Assembly: GCA_947455215.1 (NCBI GenBank)
Contig: CANGNA010000010.1
Location: 19,989-83,988 of the forward strand
Direction of reading: 5' to 3'
Length of the DNA stretch: 64,000 bases
Source of the DNA: Chitinophagaceae bacterium
Lineage (GTDB): Bacteria > Bacteroidota > Bacteroidia > Chitinophagales > Chitinophagaceae
Position numbers and translations under genes: made by a program. Shown in pieces: positions 18,554-28,066 of the stretch. Below the pieces are notes generated by a model, which was given only the letters and a program-made list of their open reading frames with translations, did not search any database and had not been told where the DNA came from. Each line of letters starts with the position of its first letter. Within the stretch, counting starts at the first letter, position 1.

Positions 18554-21115
18554 ATGCACCAGAGCGGAGCAGATACATATACAATTATTGCCCAGACCCT
18601 CGGCCACATTGGCGAGGTAGTGATACGTGTGTCGAACGAGAAGGTGGTAACGGATGTATGGGGCGATGCGGGCAAGCAACTGGTGACGGCCGGAGCAACG
18701 CTGGACAGTGCGCCATTATTACTGAAGTACAAGACAGAGATAGAAAAGGCCATTGCAGCGCGTTGCGATATACGAAGTGCTACCGAGGTGCAGATATTCA
18801 GCATATGTGCGGATAAGGATGGCATTTACATAGTAGTGCTGCCACACGCCATGGCAGAGCCAAGGCTGCAGGAAGAACGCTGGAAAACAGCGCTGGATGC
18901 AGCCGGTGACGGTATGTGGGATATGGACATGGTTACGGGAGATGTAGTATTCTCCGACAAGTGGCATAGAAATTTTGATCAGTATTTTAATAAAATAAAT
19001 AACCGCGACGAGTGGCGCACTATTGTACATCCTGATGACTTTGCGATGTCGAGGGAAAAGATAGCGCTTTATGAAAATGGCGACTCAACCCACTATACGT
19101 GTGAGCTACGCTACCGGTTAAAGGACGGTGGCTATAAATGGGTGCAGAGCTCCGGCGTGATTATCCGGAAGGCTGCCGATGGCACGCCACTGCGGGCTAT
19201 TGGTACCCACCTGGATATTGACGAGCGAAAGAAAAATGAACAATTACATTCTTCAACACAACAGTTATTGTCTACGCTGATCAGCAACCTGGAAGATGGC
19301 CTGGTAGTGGTAGACGATGTGCCGCAGATACTGTTTGCCAACCAGGCATTCTGCGACATATATGACATAGAAGAGTCGCCTGAAGAGTTTGCAGGTACGC
19401 CGATAGCCCATAGCATTGCTGCGCGCAGCCTGAAGGTAAAAGATCCGAAGAAGTTTGCGGCGCGTGCGGAAGAAGTGCGTGCGGCCCGGAGGCTGGTGAG
19501 GAATGATGAGATAGAGCTTTTAAATGGTAAGACCTACAGCCGGGATTACATACCTATATCGCTTGGCGACGGCAGGAACGCAGAGATATGGAAGCTGAGG
19601 GACATAACTGAAGAGAAGAATGCCAATAAGCGATTTGAAGAGCAGCGGCTCTTCTATGAACGGATACTCAATAACATGCCAGCAGATATTGCTGTACATG
19701 ATTCAGAACATCGTTTCCTGTTCATTAACCCGAATGCAGTGAAAGACGACGTGTTCCGTAAATGGCTGATAGGAAAGCGCCATGCCGACTATGTAGCCTA
19801 CAGAAACCTGCCTGTTTCGATAGCGGAAGAAAGGGAGCAGAGATTTGAAGCATTATTAGCCAAGAAGGGTCTGGTAGAGTTTACAGAACGGCTGGTAGGG
19901 AGAGATGGCCAGGTGTCTTATCACCTGAGGCGATTGTCCCCGGTATTTAATGAGGCAGGCAGCCTGGACCTTGTTATAGTATATGGCGCTAACATAACCG
20001 AGCTGGTACTGGCACAGCAGGAACTAAAGAAGAGCAGAGATACATTTGCTAATGCCTTTAATTATTCCGGCACGGGCATGGCCCTACTTAGTCCTGACGG
20101 TAAGTGGATAGAAGTAAATAATGCACTGTGCGAGATAACCGGCTATACCCGCGAAGAGTTGTTGAACGTAACGTACAGAGAGATCACCTTTCCCGGAGAT
20201 CTGCCCGGAGATGATATTGCGATAAACAAGTTGCTGAATAAGCGGGAACAATATGTGATATTGGAGAAGCGCTATGTGTCCAAAAATAACAGGATCATAT
20301 GGGTATTACTGAATGTATCGCTGGTGTGGAATGAAGACGGTACGCCTGGATTCTTCATTGCACAGATATCTGATATCACGCAACGTAAGGAACTGGAGTC
20401 GGAGTTGAAGCGCAAGAACACAGAACTGGAAGCGGCCAGGTTGAGCCTTGTGAATAAGATAGGGCAGATGAATGAGCTGAACCATATGATAGCACATAAC
20501 CTGCGTGGCCCTGTGGGTAATATCAAGATGTTGTCTGACCCCGACGAACACTCGTTTGACGCATTGGAGAAGGATGAGGTGATGAACCTGATACACCAGA
20601 GCAGTGTAGCACTGATAGACAGCCTGAATACGCTGATGGAAACAGCGGAGATAAAGCTGAACAAGGATATAACCTATGATGATTGTGACTTTAATGAAGT
20701 GATACACAACATCATTAACCAGCTGCATGCCACTATATACGAGAAGCATGCACAAATAGAAGTAAGGCTCGAAGAGGCTTCGATGAAGTATCCGAAAGCT
20801 TACCTGGAGAGTATATTATATAATTTGCTGAGCAACGCACTTAAGTATACCCTGCCTAATCGCCCGACGGAGATAATAGTATCGACTAAGAAGGAAGACG
20901 GGCACACGGTGCTACGGGTAAAAGATAATGGCATTGGTATAGACCTGAAACGCTTTGAACACAAGCTCTTCCACCTGAACCAGATATTCCATTCGGGATA
21001 TGACAGTAAGGGTATAGGGTTATTCATCACCAAGACCCAGGTAGAATCTTTGGGTGGCACCATCTCTGTAAAGAGTGAGCCGGACAAAGGAGCTGAGTTC
21101 ATTGTTGTATTTTAA
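18554..21115 (+). CDS. multi-PAS sensor histidine kinase
   Basis: A cytoplasmic kinase of about 853 residues with no transmembrane segment evident. Several PAS/PAC units run in series; clear PAC ends include GTHLDIDERKK and FIAQISDITQRKELE. After them come a coiled-coil linker, the H-box NHMIAHNLRGPVGNI (about residue 645) and an ATPase domain with NLLSNALKY, VKDNGIGID and SKGIGLFITK. No receiver domain is attached and no response regulator gene is nearby. It starts 10 nt after wecB and ends 3 nt before the heparinase-like gene, so it is co-transcribed with polysaccharide genes. The upstream in-frame ATG at 18530 overlaps wecB and is less likely. Confidence 0.92.
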   Translation: MHQSGADTYTIIAQTLGHIGEVVIRVSNEKVVTDVWGDAGKQLVTAGATLDSAPLLLKYKTEIEKAIAARCDIRSATEVQIFSICADKDGIYIVVLPHAMAEPRLQEERWKTALDAAGDGMWDMDMVTGDVVFSDKWHRNFDQYFNKINNRDEWRTIVHPDDFAMSREKIALYENGDSTHYTCELRYRLKDGGYKWVQSSGVIIRKAADGTPLRAIGTHLDIDERKKNEQLHSSTQQLLSTLISNLEDGLVVVDDVPQILFANQAFCDIYDIEESPEEFAGTPIAHSIAARSLKVKDPKKFAARAEEVRAARRLVRNDEIELLNGKTYSRDYIPISLGDGRNAEIWKLRDITEEKNANKRFEEQRLFYERILNNMPADIAVHDSEHRFLFINPNAVKDDVFRKWLIGKRHADYVAYRNLPVSIAEEREQRFEALLAKKGLVEFTERLVGRDGQVSYHLRRLSPVFNEAGSLDLVIVYGANITELVLAQQELKKSRDTFANAFNYSGTGMALLSPDGKWIEVNNALCEITGYTREELLNVTYREITFPGDLPGDDIAINKLLNKREQYVILEKRYVSKNNRIIWVLLNVSLVWNEDGTPGFFIAQISDITQRKELESELKRKNTELEAARLSLVNKIGQMNELNHMIAHNLRGPVGNIKMLSDPDEHSFDALEKDEVMNLIHQSSVALIDSLNTLMETAEIKLNKDITYDDCDFNEVIHNIINQLHATIYEKHAQIEVRLEEASMKYPKAYLESILYNLLSNALKYTLPNRPTEIIVSTKKEDGHTVLRVKDNGIGIDLKRFEHKLFHLNQIFHSGYDSKGIGLFITKTQVESLGGTISVKSEPDKGAEFIVVF

Positions 21116-21118
21116 TGT

Positions 21119-23014
21119 ATGGGCATAGCAGGTAAAATAAGCAGGATAGTGAACCTGGCCGGTAATATGGGCATGCGGTATATGCGTTTCCGTGCCGGGC
21201 ACGAGGTGATGCGCCGTTCGGGCTTGCTGAAGCGAAAGTTTCCCGCGGCACCTGAGTATAAACAATACCTGACCCTTGCTGAGTGGAAAATGCTGCCGGT
21301 GAGCTTTTTCTTTGCATCGCGTGAGGCACTTAACTTTCCGAAAGATCCGGATAACGATCTTAAAAAACGTTACGAGCAACTAAAGAGTGGCAAGCTGCTC
21401 TTGTTCAATAGCATAGTCGCTGATCTTGGTAAAGACTACGATTGGGTGACCAACCCCGATAGCGGCTATAAATACGATAAACATAAGCATTGGACAGAGA
21501 TTCCCGACTATTCTAAGGAAGCGGGAGATATAAAATTTGTGTGGGAGAAGTCGCGTTTTTCTTACATCTATGATATTATCCGTTACGATTATCATTATGG
21601 CGAAGACTGCAGCCAGATGGTATTTGCCGACATATTGAGCTGGATAGATAATAACCCAGTAAACTGCGGACCCAACTACAGGTGCAGCCAGGAGATGTCG
21701 CTACGCGTATTGAACTGGACATTTGCCTTATACTATTACAGCAATTCGCCTAATCTTACGGAGGAGGTATTCAATAAGATGCAGCATGTCATTTACTGGC
21801 ATATGCATCATGTATATCACAACATCAATTTCTCCCGCATTGCGGTTAGGAACAACCATGCTATAACGGAGACGCTCACTCTATACCTTGCAGGGTTGTT
21901 ATATCCTGCTATGCCGGGTGCTGACACCTGGAAGAAGCGGGGCAAAGCATGGTTTGAAGAGGAGGTAGCCTACCAGGTGTATGATGATGGCACCTTCCTG
22001 CAATACTCTATGAACTACCACCGTATAGTAGCCCAGCTGCTGACGTGGGGGATAACGCTTGCTGATAACAACAAGGAGCGTTTTGCAGATGTGGTATACC
22101 AGCGTGCCAAGCGATCGTTTGTGTTCTTACGTACCTGCATGGTAGACGAGAATGGCTACCTGCCCAACTATGGCGCTAATGATGGTGCGCTGTTCTTCAG
22201 ACTGAGTAATGCTGAGTACCGCGACTACAGGCCGCAGCTGCAGGCGCTGGCGCTTGCGGTGGGTTCGGAGCTGAAGTTCAATGACCATAATGAGGATGCC
22301 TTCTGGTATGGTATCTTTGAAAATGCCCGTAAGACATGGCAGCCCGCCAACGGAGTGCATACGTTTGAAAAGGGCGGCTACTACATCATTCGCGAGCCGG
22401 AGACACTGACATTCATAAAATGCGGCGGTTATAAAGACAGGCCACAACATGCAGATAACCTGCACCTGGACATTTGGTATAAGGGTGTGAACATGCTGCC
22501 GGATGCTGGTAGCTATAAGTATAACACAGATGATGTAACTATCCGCTACTTTAGCGGTACGGCATCGCACAACACCGTGATGCTGGATGATAAAGACCAG
22601 ATGCTGAAAGGCGGCCGCTTTATCTGGTATTACTGGACACAATTGGAAGGTGCACAGCTGATTGAAGAGAACGGTGAGTATATATTTGAGGGCATTATAC
22701 ATGCGTTCAGCTACATCAATAAGGGTATCGTGCATAGCCGTACCGTAACCAAGAAAAAAGGAGTAGGCGCGTGGACTGTAAGCGATAAGGTAGCCAACAA
22801 GCCGGAACAGATGCAACTGCGCCAGTTGTGGCACATAATGCCCAAGGCCGCGAAGCAGGTGAAGATTGCGGCAAAAGACAATGCAGGCAAAGAGTTGAAA
22901 GCGGCATCGCAGCAAGGGTGGCATTCATCGCGCTACGGAGAGAAAGAGCCGGTGAATGAACAGGTGTTCAGCACGAGTGCAGATGCTATTGAGACAACAA
23001 TAAAGATAAGTTAG
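21119..23014 (+). CDS. heparinase II/III-family polysaccharide lyase
   Basis: A 631-residue protein with an N-terminal alpha/alpha-toroid (about 90-400, rich in Trp/Tyr and containing RNNHAITETLTLYLAG) and a C-terminal heparinase II/III-like beta-sandwich (about 420-630, with RPQHADNLHLDIWYKG and GTASHNTVMLDDKDQM). No signal peptide is apparent. In biosynthetic clusters such proteins may trim or edit the polymer, or modify lipid-linked intermediates. The substrate is unknown. Three nt separate it from the kinase gene and 12 nt from the glycosyltransferase gene. Confidence 0.88.
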   Translation: MGIAGKISRIVNLAGNMGMRYMRFRAGHEVMRRSGLLKRKFPAAPEYKQYLTLAEWKMLPVSFFFASREALNFPKDPDNDLKKRYEQLKSGKLLLFNSIVADLGKDYDWVTNPDSGYKYDKHKHWTEIPDYSKEAGDIKFVWEKSRFSYIYDIIRYDYHYGEDCSQMVFADILSWIDNNPVNCGPNYRCSQEMSLRVLNWTFALYYYSNSPNLTEEVFNKMQHVIYWHMHHVYHNINFSRIAVRNNHAITETLTLYLAGLLYPAMPGADTWKKRGKAWFEEEVAYQVYDDGTFLQYSMNYHRIVAQLLTWGITLADNNKERFADVVYQRAKRSFVFLRTCMVDENGYLPNYGANDGALFFRLSNAEYRDYRPQLQALALAVGSELKFNDHNEDAFWYGIFENARKTWQPANGVHTFEKGGYYIIREPETLTFIKCGGYKDRPQHADNLHLDIWYKGVNMLPDAGSYKYNTDDVTIRYFSGTASHNTVMLDDKDQMLKGGRFIWYYWTQLEGAQLIEENGEYIFEGIIHAFSYINKGIVHSRTVTKKKGVGAWTVSDKVANKPEQMQLRQLWHIMPKAAKQVKIAAKDNAGKELKAASQQGWHSSRYGEKEPVNEQVFSTSADAIETTIKIS

Positions 23015-23026
23015 AGATAACTGCTA

Positions 23027-24265
23027 ATGAATATACTACTACTACATCAGTACTTTTTGGAAGAGGATGATCCGGGTGGGTCGCGGTGGAACGAGCTGAC
23101 GCGAGTATGGACCGATATGGGACACACGGTTACAGTACTGGCGGGTATGATGCACGCCAATGGCCATGAAAAAAGGGAAGAGTACAAGGGTAAGCACTTT
23201 GTAAAAAAGCAGCAAGGCAATGTGACCGTATGGCGTTGCCACGTATCAGAATCGTATAATAATGGTTTTGCCGGCAGGCTGTGGGGCTATTTTTCGTTCA
23301 TGTTCTCATCGTGCTACGCAGGGTTGTTCAAGGCGAAAGGGAAATTCGATGTGGTGATCGTAACGTCTCCGCCGCTGTTTGTTGGTGGTAGCGGTTATCT
23401 CATTTCGCGCCTTAGGCGCATGCCGTTTGTCTTTGAAGTGCGCGATCTGTGGCCGGAATCGGCGATAGATACTGGTGTGCTTACCAATGGTATGGTCATC
23501 AAGCTGGCCTATTGGGTAGAGGGTTTCATTTACAAGAGTGCTAAGCTCATTAATGTATTGACACCGGCATTCTACAAAACGCTAAGGGATAAGAAGAACA
23601 TACCCGAACGCAAGCTGATACAGATAAGCAATGCGTCAGACTTCAGTTTATCGGAGAAGTTGCTGGAAAATTTTGATGCGGCTGCATTCCGCAAAGAACA
23701 TGACCTGGAAGGCCGCTTTGTGATCACTTATGTAGGGGCACACGGCGTGGCCAATCACCTGGAGCAGGTGATAGACGCCGGAGAGGCGTTGAAAGACACC
23801 AACGTACTGTTCCTGCTGATAGGGCAGGGGATGGAAAAGGAACGACTGAAAAAGCTGGCTGCCGACCGTGGTGTGACCAATGTACGTTTCCTTGATCCTG
23901 TGCCTAAGGCAGAGGTGTTCCGGTATATCCTGGCCTCGGAAATGGGTGCATCGGTACTGAAGCGTGTAGATACTTTCAAGACGGTATACTCTAATAAGAC
24001 ATTTGATTACATGTCTTGCAAGAAGCCGATATTGATGGCTATAGATGGTGTGTCGCGCGAGTTGTTGGAAGACGCGGGTGCAGGCAGTTATGTAGAACCT
24101 GAGAATACTGCAGAGTACAACAGGATCATCCGCGAATACCTGGCTAACCCCGGCAGACTGAAGACAGAAGGGGAAAGCGGGTATGCTTACGCCAAGGAGA
24201 ACTTTGATCGCGAAGTATTGGCTAAGAAGTATATCCATTACATTAGCGGCATCATTAAAAAATAG
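23027..24265 (+). CDS. GT4 glycosyltransferase, WbuB-like
   Basis: A 412-residue GT-B fold enzyme. The N-terminal lobe has the acceptor-site sequence DPGGSRWNELTRVW and EVRDLWPESAIDTG, characteristic of WbuB-type fucosamine/acetamido-sugar transferases. The C-terminal donor lobe has FVITYVGAHGVANHLEQVIDA, LIGQGMEKERLKKLA and SNKTFDYMSCKKPIL. It likely adds an N-acetylated amino sugar to a lipid-linked glycan at the inner face of the membrane. It lies between the lyase and the initiating sugar transferase. Confidence 0.9.
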   Translation: MNILLLHQYFLEEDDPGGSRWNELTRVWTDMGHTVTVLAGMMHANGHEKREEYKGKHFVKKQQGNVTVWRCHVSESYNNGFAGRLWGYFSFMFSSCYAGLFKAKGKFDVVIVTSPPLFVGGSGYLISRLRRMPFVFEVRDLWPESAIDTGVLTNGMVIKLAYWVEGFIYKSAKLINVLTPAFYKTLRDKKNIPERKLIQISNASDFSLSEKLLENFDAAAFRKEHDLEGRFVITYVGAHGVANHLEQVIDAGEALKDTNVLFLLIGQGMEKERLKKLAADRGVTNVRFLDPVPKAEVFRYILASEMGASVLKRVDTFKTVYSNKTFDYMSCKKPILMAIDGVSRELLEDAGAGSYVEPENTAEYNRIIREYLANPGRLKTEGESGYAYAKENFDREVLAKKYIHYISGIIKK

Positions 24266-24270
24266 CACCC

Positions 24271-24906
24271 GTGGAGATACAGCATAGCGCAGCCCAAAAG
24301 GTATACATTGGTATTATAAAACCCCTGGCCGACATTTTCGTAGCCCTTGTGGTATTCATTGTATTGCTGCCGGTATTTGCAGTGCTGGTATTGCTGCTTA
24401 CCATTGCTAACGATGGTAAGCCATTCTTCTTTCAGCCACGGCCGGGTAAGCGGGAGAAGATATTCAAAGTGGTGAAGTTCAAGACGATGAATGACAAGAA
24501 AGATAAGGATGGCAACCTGCTTTCTGATGCCGAACGGTTAACGCCCGTAGGTGCTTTCATTCGTAAGACGTCGCTCGACGAACTGCCGCAGATGATCAAC
24601 GTTATCAAAGGCGATATGAGCATCGTAGGGCCACGCCCGCTGCTGGTAGAGTATCTGCCGCTGTATAACGAAACGCAAAAGCACAGGCACGATGTGAAGC
24701 CGGGCATCACCGGCTGGGCACAGACCAACGGCCGCAACGCCATAGGCTGGAAGCAAAAGTTTGAGTACGATGTGTGGTATGTACAGCACATATCCTTCGC
24801 ACTCGATTTTAAGATACTGCTGCGTACCGTTGCAAAGGTGTTCAAGTCGGAAGGTATCAGTTCTGATACCAGCGTTACAATGGAGAAATTCAAGGGGGAG
24901 CACTAA
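24271..24906 (+). CDS. initiating sugar-phosphate transferase, small PglC-like type
   Basis: A 211-residue monotopic phosphoglycosyl transferase that moves a sugar phosphate from a UDP-sugar onto undecaprenyl phosphate, starting repeat-unit assembly. One N-terminal membrane segment (about 12-45) precedes the conserved core: FFFQPRPGKREKIFKVVKF, TSLDELPQMINVIKGDMS and IVGPRPLLVEY, then KPGITGWAQTNGRN. It lacks the long polytopic N-terminus of WcaJ-type enzymes. GTG start, 5 nt after the glycosyltransferase stop. Last gene of the operon, converging on recO. Confidence 0.93.
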   Translation: MEIQHSAAQKVYIGIIKPLADIFVALVVFIVLLPVFAVLVLLLTIANDGKPFFFQPRPGKREKIFKVVKFKTMNDKKDKDGNLLSDAERLTPVGAFIRKTSLDELPQMINVIKGDMSIVGPRPLLVEYLPLYNETQKHRHDVKPGITGWAQTNGRNAIGWKQKFEYDVWYVQHISFALDFKILLRTVAKVFKSEGISSDTSVTMEKFKGEH

Positions 24907-24918
24907 AGCCTCCCTTTT

Positions 24919-25650
24919 TTAGTGGAGTATAGTTTGCAGTACCTGCAGCGATCGGATATTGCTCATGTGCTGGGTATGCCTTTGCAGGAATGCTATATAC
25001 CATTCGGTAAGGCGCATACGCATGGTGGAGGTCATTTCTGTATGTTCCAGTGTGTCATAGTTGCCGGTGGCTATCAGAGTGGTCAACATTCTGCAATCTG
25101 CATCGTCCATATAGGGCGGCAGCGATGGCAAGCCGGCAGTATAGCCACCTTCCTGCAGGTTAAGGTGTGGGGTGTCAGGGCTGTAGTTTCCCTTTAGTTC
25201 ATACCCCAGCTCGCGGCTGCAATTGATGATGAAGTAGAGTGGAAAATTACCTACATGGCTGCGTGATGTTTTGTCGAGCGTTACGAAATATTGATAGGTA
25301 AAATCGAATAGCTCGGGTTGTGGTGCTGCTTCAGGCAACAGGCGTAGTAATACTTCCACAGAGAATAATGCTACGCTGTTTTTAATGATGTCTTCCAATA
25401 CCGTAGTATAGATATAAGCGGGCTGAAACTCGCGTATATGCTGCATGTTCTTGCTCTGTTGGTGGTAGATGACCATGTCGAGGAGTGTGCCGGGCTGTAG
25501 CAGGCCTGCGCGATTGCGTGCGGCTTTGCTGCTTCTTACACCTTTCACCATGTAGGTCTGTACGCCATATAGCGATGTAAAGATCGTGGACACAAGACTG
25601 CTTTCCCCATATTTTACCGATCGCAGTACTATGCCCTGTGTATTCTCCAT
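24919..25650 (-). CDS. recO: DNA repair protein RecO
   Basis: A 243-residue recombination mediator that loads RecA on SSB-coated DNA with RecR. The N-terminal OB fold starts MENTQGIVLRSVKYGESSLVSTIFT, followed by the helical domain (LLRLLPEAAPQPELFDFTYQYF). The cysteine zinc cluster of some RecO proteins is not evident. It lies 18 nt downstream of the porZ-like gene and is probably co-transcribed with it. Confidence 0.9.
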   Translation of the reverse strand: MENTQGIVLRSVKYGESSLVSTIFTSLYGVQTYMVKGVRSSKAARNRAGLLQPGTLLDMVIYHQQSKNMQHIREFQPAYIYTTVLEDIIKNSVALFSVEVLLRLLPEAAPQPELFDFTYQYFVTLDKTSRSHVGNFPLYFIINCSRELGYELKGNYSPDTPHLNLQEGGYTAGLPSLPPYMDDADCRMLTTLIATGNYDTLEHTEMTSTMRMRLTEWYIAFLQRHTQHMSNIRSLQVLQTILH

Positions 25651-25668
25651 TCTGTGCCTGTGCAGCTA

Positions 25669-27957
25669 TTAGTTCATGAATACCATCTTGCCGGCATAGG
25701 TCTGCGACCCATCGGTGTTGGAGGCAAAGATGAGGTATACGCCAGATTGTGGCCTGTGGCCTTTATAGTCGAGACCATTCCATACTGCCTGGCCGCCGAG
25801 GGCTGTTGTGCGGTATACCAGTTGCCCGTTGATGTCGGTAATGCGGACATCGGCATTTGCGGTGAGGCCCTTTATAGCTATTGTTCCTTTGTAATTGGTA
25901 GGCACAGGGTTGGGGAACGTGACTACGGTCGATGCTGTTTCCGCACCTTCGGTAGCTGTACTGCGGTAGCACATCAGGCCCTGGTCGGTGCCAATGTACA
26001 CGTCTCCGGTCACATCGTCAATAGTTATCTTCTGTATCTTATTAGATGGCAGTGGACTATTGTCTGTAGTGAAGCGGTAGATGATCTTGCTGTTGCCGGC
26101 ATCAGGCGATAGCAGCCACACACCATTGTTAGTGCCTATCCACTTGCGGTTGGCGCCATCAACAGCGATCGACTGTACGGTTTCGCCTGCAAACAGGTAA
26201 CCTGCATATTTATCGTATTGTACGATCGGTATTTCTGCATCGCAACGTTGCGCAAGGCAGCTGGATGCATTGTACAGTATGCCTATACCATTCACCGTGC
26301 CTATCCACAGGTTGTCGTTCTTATCTATGGCTATGCTGCGTACGTCTGCATCGGGCAGGTTGCCCACGCCGCCACCTCCTGTCATATGGTACGTTACGTC
26401 ATCACTCGGGTCGGAGAAAGTGCCCTTGGTATCGTAGCCGATAACACCACCGCCATAGCGGCACAGGTACCATACATGGCCCGAATTATCGAAAACCAAC
26501 GGGCCTCCGGCGTTGGGGTAGTTGCGCGTATAGTTCAGGTGGTATTTGTACCAGTTGGCCGTGGCTTTTTCCCGCACATATAGTTCGTGGAAGGAACCGA
26601 ACATGGTCACCCACAGATTATCATCCTTATCAATGCCCGTACCTACTACCTGGTAAAAGTCGATGGAGCCGTTTGGAATACTTGGTTCCAACGCAGATCC
26701 ATCTTTGTAGGTTGTGTTGGAGTCGTTGGCCTTTAATTCAAAAAGACCCCCGGAGAAAGAACCTGCGTATACTGTGCCGTCATTCTCGTCTTTGGTTATA
26801 CTCACAAAGTCGAGTGTTTTGTAGGATATAGGCGGGTAATTATATGTACTGAATTGGCGCCACTTATCGTTCCTGAGATTAGAGAACCCGGTAAGGTTAT
26901 TGTTGGCATGGTACACATCATCGAAGCCACCATGTGCTACCCATATATCCCGGTTGTGTGCGTAGATATCGTAAGAGTTAGGGTCGGATGGACCATTGGG
27001 GGTATTGGGGAAGTAGCGTCCCGACAAAGGGCTCCACGCCAGTCCGTGATACATGCCGCCTATCCATATATTGCCGTCCGGCAGCTGTATGACCTTAGTA
27101 AAACTATCAACAAACACGATAGAATCGACCTGGCTAAAAAAGGTATCCATGATCCGCACCTTACCAAACTGGCGGATGAAATAGTTGTTGTTGCCACCAT
27201 CTATACCTGTTATACCCACAGTGTCGTTGGTATACACCGCAGCGGCGGTGTCTGACTGTAGCTGATAGATGATATGGCTGGTAGACATGGTGAGCTTGTT
27301 ATTGAGCACCTGTATGTCTTTAAATACATGTACGCTATCAATGCGCTGCCATACCTGGAAGTTCTGCAATTGCGGGTTGTTCTTACTGGCACGATACAAG
27401 CCATTGGGTGTAGCGGCATAAAAATAACCGTTGTAAGCGGTGAAGCTATTGATAGCCAGCAGTTGGTTGTTGACAAAGAACTGATAGGTCTCTTCAAAGC
27501 TTTGTTCGTCCAGGTCTATTACCACCACGCCAAGCGATGTGCTGAAATACGCCTTGCCGTTCTCTGTGTAAACGGAGTTGATCTTTTTATCGCCTGCTAC
27601 TGTTTTCAGTTTCAGGTCGGGGATGTTATAAAAGGTGTTATTCTTAAACAGGTCGATATTGGAGTTGGTATAGCCCAGCACTACGGTATTGCTTTTCTTA
27701 TCGTAGGCCACACACTGCATGCCGATATCAGACATGCCGTTCACCTTGCTGTACGTGGTTGTTTCCAGCGTAGCAGGATCCATGGTGAAGAAAGCCTGCT
27801 GGCATATGTTGAAGATCAGAGACCCATCGGTGGCCATACCGTAGGTGGTATTATAGGGCAGCAACGAGCTCCAATAACCTATAGGCTTTTCCTGGGCATG
27901 GGTAACGAACGCCATGAAAAAGGTAGATATAAAAAATAATATGTGTTTATGGCGCAT
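25669..27957 (-). CDS. porZ: PorZ-like type IX secretion surface protein
   Basis: A 762-residue protein with a signal peptide (MRHKHILFFISTFFMAFVTHAQ). Two seven-bladed propellers follow (WSSLLPYNTTYGMATDGSLIF, YSKVNGMSDIGMQC, LWVTMFG, LWIGTVNGIGILYN, KWIGTNNGVWLLS), then a T9SS-type C-terminal domain (TFPNPVPTNYKG ... GVYLIFASNTDGSQTYAGKMVFMN). This architecture, the opening GYWSSLLPYN and the adjacency to recO fit PorZ, the sortase-complex component that delivers anionic LPS to cargo at the cell surface. The alternative is another propeller cargo protein. The ATG at 27957 is preferred over an upstream TTG. Confidence 0.82.
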   Translation of the reverse strand: MRHKHILFFISTFFMAFVTHAQEKPIGYWSSLLPYNTTYGMATDGSLIFNICQQAFFTMDPATLETTTYSKVNGMSDIGMQCVAYDKKSNTVVLGYTNSNIDLFKNNTFYNIPDLKLKTVAGDKKINSVYTENGKAYFSTSLGVVVIDLDEQSFEETYQFFVNNQLLAINSFTAYNGYFYAATPNGLYRASKNNPQLQNFQVWQRIDSVHVFKDIQVLNNKLTMSTSHIIYQLQSDTAAAVYTNDTVGITGIDGGNNNYFIRQFGKVRIMDTFFSQVDSIVFVDSFTKVIQLPDGNIWIGGMYHGLAWSPLSGRYFPNTPNGPSDPNSYDIYAHNRDIWVAHGGFDDVYHANNNLTGFSNLRNDKWRQFSTYNYPPISYKTLDFVSITKDENDGTVYAGSFSGGLFELKANDSNTTYKDGSALEPSIPNGSIDFYQVVGTGIDKDDNLWVTMFGSFHELYVREKATANWYKYHLNYTRNYPNAGGPLVFDNSGHVWYLCRYGGGVIGYDTKGTFSDPSDDVTYHMTGGGGVGNLPDADVRSIAIDKNDNLWIGTVNGIGILYNASSCLAQRCDAEIPIVQYDKYAGYLFAGETVQSIAVDGANRKWIGTNNGVWLLSPDAGNSKIIYRFTTDNSPLPSNKIQKITIDDVTGDVYIGTDQGLMCYRSTATEGAETASTVVTFPNPVPTNYKGTIAIKGLTANADVRITDINGQLVYRTTALGGQAVWNGLDYKGHRPQSGVYLIFASNTDGSQTYAGKMVFMN

Positions 27958-28053
27958 AAGAAACAACGAACGTCAAATTTATTACAAATAACGGACAGGC
28001 GCTGTTAATATTGTACCGTTGGGGCATTGCATAGCATTAGCGCAGTAATACTT

Positions 28054-28061
28054 TATATTTG
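28054..28061 (+). promoter_or_regulatory. -7 element before murI
   Basis: TATATTTG matches TAnnTTTG and ends only 5 nt before the ATG at 28067, implying an almost leaderless transcript. Confidence 0.45.
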
Positions 28062-28066
28062 TGGTC

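Noticed and set aside
28054..28066. GTG at 28061 as the murI start
   Set aside because: The codon overlaps the final base of the TATATTTG promoter box, and the ATG six bases later keeps the same protein.
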